Assembly (NCBI GenBank): GCA_037176705.1
Contig: CM073887.1
Span: 24,803,501-24,867,500, forward strand
Source of the DNA: Molossus alvarezi
Taxonomy: Eukaryota; Chordata; Mammalia; Chiroptera; Molossidae
Length of the DNA stretch: 64,000 nt
Direction: 5' to 3'
Below are positions 27,501-34,900 of this stretch, piece by piece. The notes beneath the pieces were generated by a model. That model was not told the origin of the DNA. It did no database searches and worked only from the letters and a program-made list of their open reading frames with translations. Both the position numbers and the translations under genes were made by a program. Position 1 is the first letter of the stretch; each line of letters starts with the position of its first letter.

Positions 27501-30500
27501 CCATAAAAACCTAGACAAGACATTCACATGGGATTTTAGTCCATGGTTTCAGCCTTTTCTTTTAATGATCAGGTTCCCTCTAGGAGCCTTATTGGTCATT
27601 GTTTTCGTTATGACCTCCGTAAAATGTTAATGCCACCGAGATCCACTGGTGTGCTGTGCACAGAGGGAAATGATCATCTCAACCCCCCGAGAAACAGACG
27701 AGTCCTGCGCGCTCTGGGGAACCCACGCCGGGAACAGCCGTGGACGGAGGCAGGCACTCGGCAGCTTGTCCGTAGTGGGGCTGGTTTTCTTGGCCAGAGG
27801 AACCTTGGTTTCCACAGCCTGCACCAGACACAGCTCCATCCGCTGCTGAAACAGAGTTTGCCTGATGATGCTAACGCAAGACCTTTTACAATTCAGTGCT
27901 TAACATTAACAACAAATCGAAGGTGGCTTTCACTAGGGGGGAAGGGCTGACGAAACGAAGATAAAAATTTGAAGGTTTTGTAATATCAGGAAAATGTCCC
28001 TGATGTAACTAATGATCTAAAAGACCAAAAAGGCAAAGTATAGATGTTATGACCCCAATTTCATACATATATGTACACATAAAAGAGATTGTAAGAACTG
28101 TCCCCATATACGATAAGGGCAGTATAATTATAGGTGTCTTATATTTTTCTCTTTTTTTGTTGTTTATTTTTATGGATTTCCTACTGTGATCATCTTACTT
28201 TTATAAAAGGGTCTGGTTATGTAGCAAAATTTCTTTTCTCAGAAAAATCCCTATTAATCTTTAGTATTGTTTCAGCTTTTTCTCCATAATTAAAATATTA
28301 TTAAGCTAACATTCATACATTTTTTTTAAGTGTTGGATTTTATGAAGTTTTCAAATAAAATATTAAATTATAAAAGGCATTTAAAAAAATTTTGTGACTG
28401 AATGTGTGAATATCAGTTTCAAGTGAAAAATAAATTACTCGCGAGGGGTTAACGATGTGAACCCTTTGCATCCTGAGACAGCGTGCAGTTGAATTCCGCT
28501 TGGAAACCCTCGTGATCATTCCTTGGTTTTCATGCAGGAGACGGCGGTCCCCAGAGTGGCTTCCCCTCGGAAACGCCCATCTCCCTGAACCTCTGCCATA
28601 ACATCTGCAACCCCACGTGAGTGCTCCCCGGCCCAGCTCCCACAAGTGTGCTTTGTGTACCGCTCTCTCCACCGGCCCGTCTCCTCTTCCTACCTGGTTC
28701 TGCAGGTTCACGTGGGAAAACGTTTGCAGGAGGCGAGGATGTGAAATCTGACTTTACTAGTAATTCAGAAAGCAGGATCCTTCCAAGGGATCACGGTTCA
28801 TGGGGTGGTGTCTCTGGGCCTTGATGTGGTGTGGCTGTGGTGGAAAGTCTCCCATCCTGAAAGTAGAAAGAAGGCACTGCAGTTATTATGAGAGTGGGCA
28901 TCGTCTCCCCTTTGCTGGGACTTGGAATAAAGCCGAGCATTGATGATTTAGAAAGTTTTGCAAGAACCTGGTAGATTCTGTGTGGTTGCAGTCCCACCGG
29001 GTGATGCTTGCGGCAGCATCGGACAGAGCAAACAAGCACCTTTTATTGAGTGAGAGGGAGGAGGGTATGCGGGAGGACAGGGTTTCAGAGTGAGAGACGG
29101 AATTCGTTTTCTTAGGCACTGGCCACATTGGGAGAGGATAGGATGTCATTAAAATTAAATTGGTGAGTTTTTGAAAAAAAAAAAAAAGGCACTCCGCTAG
29201 GGTACAAGGAAAGCTCTGTAAGAACTGTTTTGTTAGGGGTGGAAAGTAAACTAGGGGTGAGGAATTGCTGCCAGCTGGTGGTGGACATATAGGAAGCTGT
29301 GGGTGACCTTCATGACCTTAGTTAAAAGTGCTTAGTTGCAGTATGTTAAAGGAAGACTGCTGGATCTTGGGAATTTACTGTTCTCCAACGCTTTTCTGGC
29401 TGTGTACCATTATGTCTCTAGGATCTGTTTCTGGGGGGAATTCATGTAAAAACTCAATCAGATTTGGTTGTGCAAACCCAGCGTTTCCTTGTGCAGAGAG
29501 AATCAGCGATCTCCCTGTTCTCGCTTTCCCCGCAGAGACGGGAGTCGTCTCCCACAGTACGCAGAAGCTCCCTGTGCCGGCCTTCCCGCCGGGCCTGCGG
29601 GCGTGGAGGAAGAGAAAGGTGAGGCTCCTTCCGCCTGCTCCAGACTCCAGTCGGCTTCTGTGTTGTGGGCTGGGGGCTTGGGCCATTGCCCAGGTCACCG
29701 GGCTTTTGTGTATGGGGAAGGCACCTGGCTTCTGCACCAGCGTCGTTGGGAACCGCTGACTTCGGCTGCCCCTCTGCACTGACACGGCTCCCCCGTTGTA
29801 GCCGAGGCCGGGGAGCCCTGTGGCTACCACTGCACTTTCACCTTCCCCGGGGAGGCCCTGTGGGACAGCATGCGAGGGGTGAGGTTCAGACAGCTTAGCC
29901 GGCTCTGCTCGTCCTCCTCCTCCTCCTCCTCCCTGCTCCCCCTGTCCTGCAGGTCCGTGAACCGGCCTCGGCAGCCCCAGGGACCAGCCTCACTCTGCAT
30001 TGGGCCTGAGGCCAGGGGCCCAGCCAGCTGGGCGAGGACAGCGGCCCAGGGGCCTGGCAAAAGGAGTGGGTCGGAAGGAAACCCCACTTCTGCCTGGGTC
30101 TCTCTTTGCGGGGCTAACTCCATTCCCCCCTCATTTTTTCCTGTTTCCCCTCTTCTTCACCTCCCTTTGCCCTTGTCTCCTGTTTCCTTGTAGGGCCTCC
30201 TTTCTACTAATTAGGGTCAAGAATGGCAGCAAGATAAGCCCGATGATTTTCCTTCTCCACAGTCCCGTTCAGCTCTAATCCACATACTTGCTTTTGCTTA
30301 TATAAGTAATACTGGGTTAAAAGCTGTTCTGTACAGTGGAGCAGGTTTACTTTGAAAGTATGTTCTTCGGATACATTTTGAACTTGCTGTCAAATTATCA
30401 ATGGAAATCCGTTATTTGTGAGTTGGATCTAATGGCTAGCCCAGCATAATAAGTGTTTTCGATTTTTTAAAGTCAGTAATTTGCTGAGGCAAGGTTGAGG

Positions 30501-31906
30501 TGAGGTTTGGGTGGGTACTCCCTTTACCTGTCAGGTAATAGAGAAGAGTCAGGATTTAGTTCATAGGAAAAAAATTAAAACTGCGTCAAAACAGATACAC
30601 CTTAACATGTTGTTCTGTCTGTTGTCAGTTGGAGAATTTTGTCACGTGTTGTCTTTGTTTTTGTGTCTGTGTTTCACGTGCCCTTGACCATGTTCCTGGG
30701 AACACCAACCTTCAGTTACTTTTTGATCACCTGTTACAATCCCTGGTTAGGTCCTAAAGTCACTAAAGAAACGACCTTGTTCACAATTTCTGTCTACACG
30801 CGGTCAGTCTGCCCACCTTCAGTCCCCAGATCCATTGTCACAGTCACATCCTTGCTTCCTGTCCCTTTGTTTACTGCACTCACCTTCCAGAACCTCAGCT
30901 CCAGCTTCTTCGCCTTTTCCCAGGCTGCTGAGCCAGACTGGAGGACAACACACACACAGAGACACAAACACAGACATGCACGCACGCGTGCCGCTCTGCA
31001 AATTCTGACCAGTGGCTTTGTGTGGCCCAACAGCTGCATGCCCCAGGTCCCCCACCCTCCACTCTTCCTGACCGTACTTATGATGCCTTCCACCTCGTCC
31101 TCTTAACTAACCTTGCTTCCTGGTGCACTGGGAAAGAGTGCAGTGGCTGAGAGCTGCAGGAGGCTCCCGCAGCCCTGACCTGCTGCCGCCACCATGCATT
31201 GTCCGTGCAACCCTCTTTCCAAGGATGCTGTTGGGCTCGTTTTTTCATCCCTCCTCCACCATCAGTTTTTATACCATGTGCAATCTTTCCCCTTCTGCCT
31301 TCAGTGATGGTGGAATCGCTGCCAAGTCCAGTGTGGTGATGGACCCAGGGAGCAGTGCAGGTGGTCGGAGGTGTAGGTGATTCCAGGCAGTCTTATCAGG
31401 CAATGGGTCCTCACCAGGGGCCTCAGACCTGAGTGGCTCAGAAGGTTCCAGCAGAACCCAAGATTCATTCCCACATTTCAAAGCTTCAAAGGGTCTTTAA
31501 TCTAACAGTCTGCAGCTTTCCAAGTGACAGGCCGAATATCTAGGCCATGGGTAATAGCCTAAGAATCAGGGAAAACACAATGAACTTCAGGAGGAGAGTT
31601 GGTGTGAGCTGTGAGAACAGCCTTGGGTCAATCCCCTGAGTGGAGCGACCACATGTATCCGTGGTGCTGCATGGCAGGCACTGAGGTGGACAGTGGTATG
31701 GCCCTGTGCACACTGTCGGGTTTCGGCTAAACCCACCACCAGTACACCAAGCTCAGGAACCTCAGTGAATCAAGGGCCTCATTGATCCAGTAGCTCTGCT
31801 TCAGGTAGCAGAGAGGGACATTTCATTTCCCTAGAGGAATAGCTATGTGGCCAAGCTAGGTGCAAGAGCATCATCATGTTTGCATTAATTCCCCGTGATT
31901 CCAGTG

Positions 31907-31940
<34 letters not shown>

Positions 31941-34900
31941 TTTGAACAGGTCCAGATGCTTGCATACAATGTGGGTTCCATTATAGTAAGGAACCTTGAC
32001 CTTAGGGAACCTGTATCTTTTATAATAGGCAGTAAGCATGCCTCCCTCTGCTCTAGAAGGAGACATTGTGTGTTGCAAGACTTTTGCTTAGAAAATATCC
32101 TCAAATAGCTTGGAACAAAGGCATCCAGGACCTCTGCTTGCAAGATGTACGGAAATACAGAAAGCCCATGGAGATTTACCTCCTAGCAGTCACTCTGTGC
32201 ACAAGCTTCCCGCGGCTTTCCATCTGATCAAAGGCAACGCTCACGTCCTTAATGGGGCCCTCCAGGCAGCTGTCTGACCTCAACCCCCACTGTTCACCTC
32301 TCACCCTGTCCTCACCGGTATCCTTGCTGTTCTGAACCCACAAGGCAAACTCCCACTTTGGGGACTTCACAGTTAGCACTGTTCCCTGTGCCTGGAACAT
32401 GCCTCCCCCATACTCCCTTGGCTTACTTCTCACCCCATTCACATCTGGGATGGATCAGATATTCCCTAAGGGAGGCCTTTGACTGCCCTGGTTACAATGC
32501 CTGTCGTCTTAGCGCTTAGACCCTTGGCCATGCACACTCCTGTCTGTCGTCCGCCCCTGCCCCCTGGGATGTAAACCTGTTCTCTGCTGTGTCGTGGGTA
32601 TCCGTAACAGGGCCCTGCAGAAAGTAGGCCCGCGCATACTTGTTGAGTCATTGCAGTTATCCTGTAATCTGGGTCAGGGACAGTCTGCACCCGTCTGCAG
32701 TCAAGGTCAAGACAGAATGCCCTATTCCCGCGTGATATTCTGAAAGTATATCCCGAAGGGAGTCCGGGAAGCAGACATGATCAGCGTGCGAGGGTCACAC
32801 CAGGAGTGTTTTCTGGAGGGAAGAAGGGGAACTGAGAAGCCTTGCTCTCTTCCTTAGGTCTTTACCCGCCTGGAGACCTGTGGCCCACGCAGCCCGTGTG
32901 TGTGACCAGTGGCTTCAACTGTGCTCTGGAGAACACTGTGCCCGGTGTGATGCAGGGACCAGCCTCAGTGCATAACAGGTACAGGCCTCTCGGCTCATGG
33001 CTGCCTTGCTTAGTCTGAGGGCTTGCAGGGCGGGGGCGATTTGAGTTCATCTGTGAGCTTGTCCTCAGAATTGAGGGCCAGACTTCCTTCCCCAGCTACC
33101 TTAGCCGGTATTGCCATCTGCTTTTTGGGGTTTCATTGGGATGTCTTAGGAAATAACAATCCAATCATTGCGAGAAAGATGAAAGGAAATAAAAGCAATG
33201 GATAATATGGCTGGTGACCACATCATTATTTTCTTTTTATAATGAAAAGATGAGCTATTAATGTATTAGAAAACAAATGAAGAAAGCAATCACTCAGAAT
33301 TCCTAGCCCCCAGCAGAGCAAAGATTTTCATTTTTCTGTGGTTTTAATCTTGAACACATTCACATTTTCAAAAGATCAAATGCTTTGAGCATTGAAACAT
33401 AGTTGCAGAATGGCCATTCCTTAAATTTCTTTATGGCTCTTAATATGGCATTAAATTATGAAAACTTGAGAATATCTGTGTTTCATCACATAATCCATTT
33501 GAATTTTTTTCAGGGGGGAGGTTCGTTTATTACAGTGGTTTTACTTTCTTGTCTCTATAATGAGAATCCAGTTTATAAAAGTGACCAGAGTATCACAAAC
33601 CATCGTCTTTATAGTCGTGACGGACCTAAGGCGAACGCTGGCCTTGCTGTGCGTGAAGTGTGGACGTTTTCATAGCAGAACGTGTTTAAGTCCTTCAGGT
33701 GTGAGCTAAGACACTTCGAGGTAGTCCAGTGGTTCTCCCACAACACTAATAAACCACGGCCCCGGATTCTGCCTGGTTAGACTCACACCTGGGTATAAAG
33801 GAAGTGTGCCCCTCGCCCGAGCCGTCCGTCCTGCCATGGTATGTCACTAAGTAAATCTTTGATTCTGTGACTGGAGGAAGCGCATCTTTTATTTTCCAAA
33901 ATTGAAGATTTAGCAGTGGTCAGGATGCTGGGCAATCACATTGCTTTCTTCTTTCTTTCCTTGATCTGTTGACGCTGGTTTCTGAAACGAGACCTCTTGT
34001 TTTTTTAGCAGTTTCATCGATTGGAGCGCAACTTGCGAAGGCCAGTTCCCCAACGTGTATTGTCCGTTGGAACTGAACGATTACAACACCTTTCCGGAAG
34101 GTAAAAAAAGCTCTCTGAACCATCCCCAGTGCCATTCTTTTATTCTCAGAAAGTCCAAGCAGGAAGTGTGTGGCCCTAAGGCACTAACTGCAGAAGACTG
34201 TACCTTAAAAAATTGGATAGAAATGACATAACACGTTTCAGGTGCACAACGTAATGATTCGATATTTGTGTATATTGAGAAATGATCACCACAATAAGTC
34301 AGCATTCATCATCACGCTTAGTTACAGTTTTTTTTTTCTTCTTGTGGTGAGAACTTTTAGGATTTACTCTCTTGCCCTGGCCGGTTTTGCTCAGTGGTTA
34401 GAGTGTCAGCCTGTGGACCAATCTGTCTTGGGTTTGATTCCGGTCAAGGGCATGCACCTTGGTTGCGGTTTGTCCCTGGCTCTGGTCGGGGTCGTGCAGG
34501 AGGCAACCAGTCAATGTGTCTCTTTCACATCGATGTTTCTCTTTCTCTCTCTCTCCCTTCCATTCTATCTGAAGATAAAATAGAAAAATGTCCCCAGATG
34601 AGGATTGGGGGGAAAAAAAATTTATTCTCTTTCCATGGCTGATTTGGCTCAGCGGCTAGAGCGTTGATCCTAGGACCAAAGGGTATTGGGTTTGATTCCT
34701 GGTCAAGGGCATGTACCCGGGTTGCAGATTCAATCGCCAGCCCCAGTTAGGGTCATGTGGGAGGCAACCAGTCGATGTGTTTACATCAATGTTTTTATTT
34801 TCTCCTCCCTCTCCCGTCCACTCTGTCTAAAAATCAATGGAAATAGATCCTTGGGTGAGGATTAAAATGAAAAAGATTTACTCTCTTAGCAAATTTTAAT

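Larger units (their letters stand above)
26196..29535. other. Introns 9 to 11 of window: no repeats recognised
   Basis: The introns at 26196-27206, 27390-28537 and 28617-29535 contain no SINE or clear repeat. The first and last parts are GC-rich; 27960-28440 is AT-rich. Nothing further is seen. This roughly 3.3-kb SINE-free stretch carries four coding exons close together. Confidence 0.5.
29619..32857. other. Intron 12 of window: microsatellites and L2 fragment
   Basis: It contains a TCC-rich run (29908-29935), a CA-rich tract (30945-30985), a GT microsatellite (31907-31939) and an L2-like fragment (about 32290-32655). The remaining sequence is unassigned. Confidence 0.5.

Noticed and set aside
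29328..30193. Several 100-150 codon frames around exon 12
   Set aside because: They are alternative-frame readings of a GC-rich region; the real coding is exon 12 at 29536-29618.
33725..33800. cagtggttctcccaca as a possible hAT terminus
   Set aside because: Only the first ten bases fit a hAT end; no matching second terminus or internal block was found.
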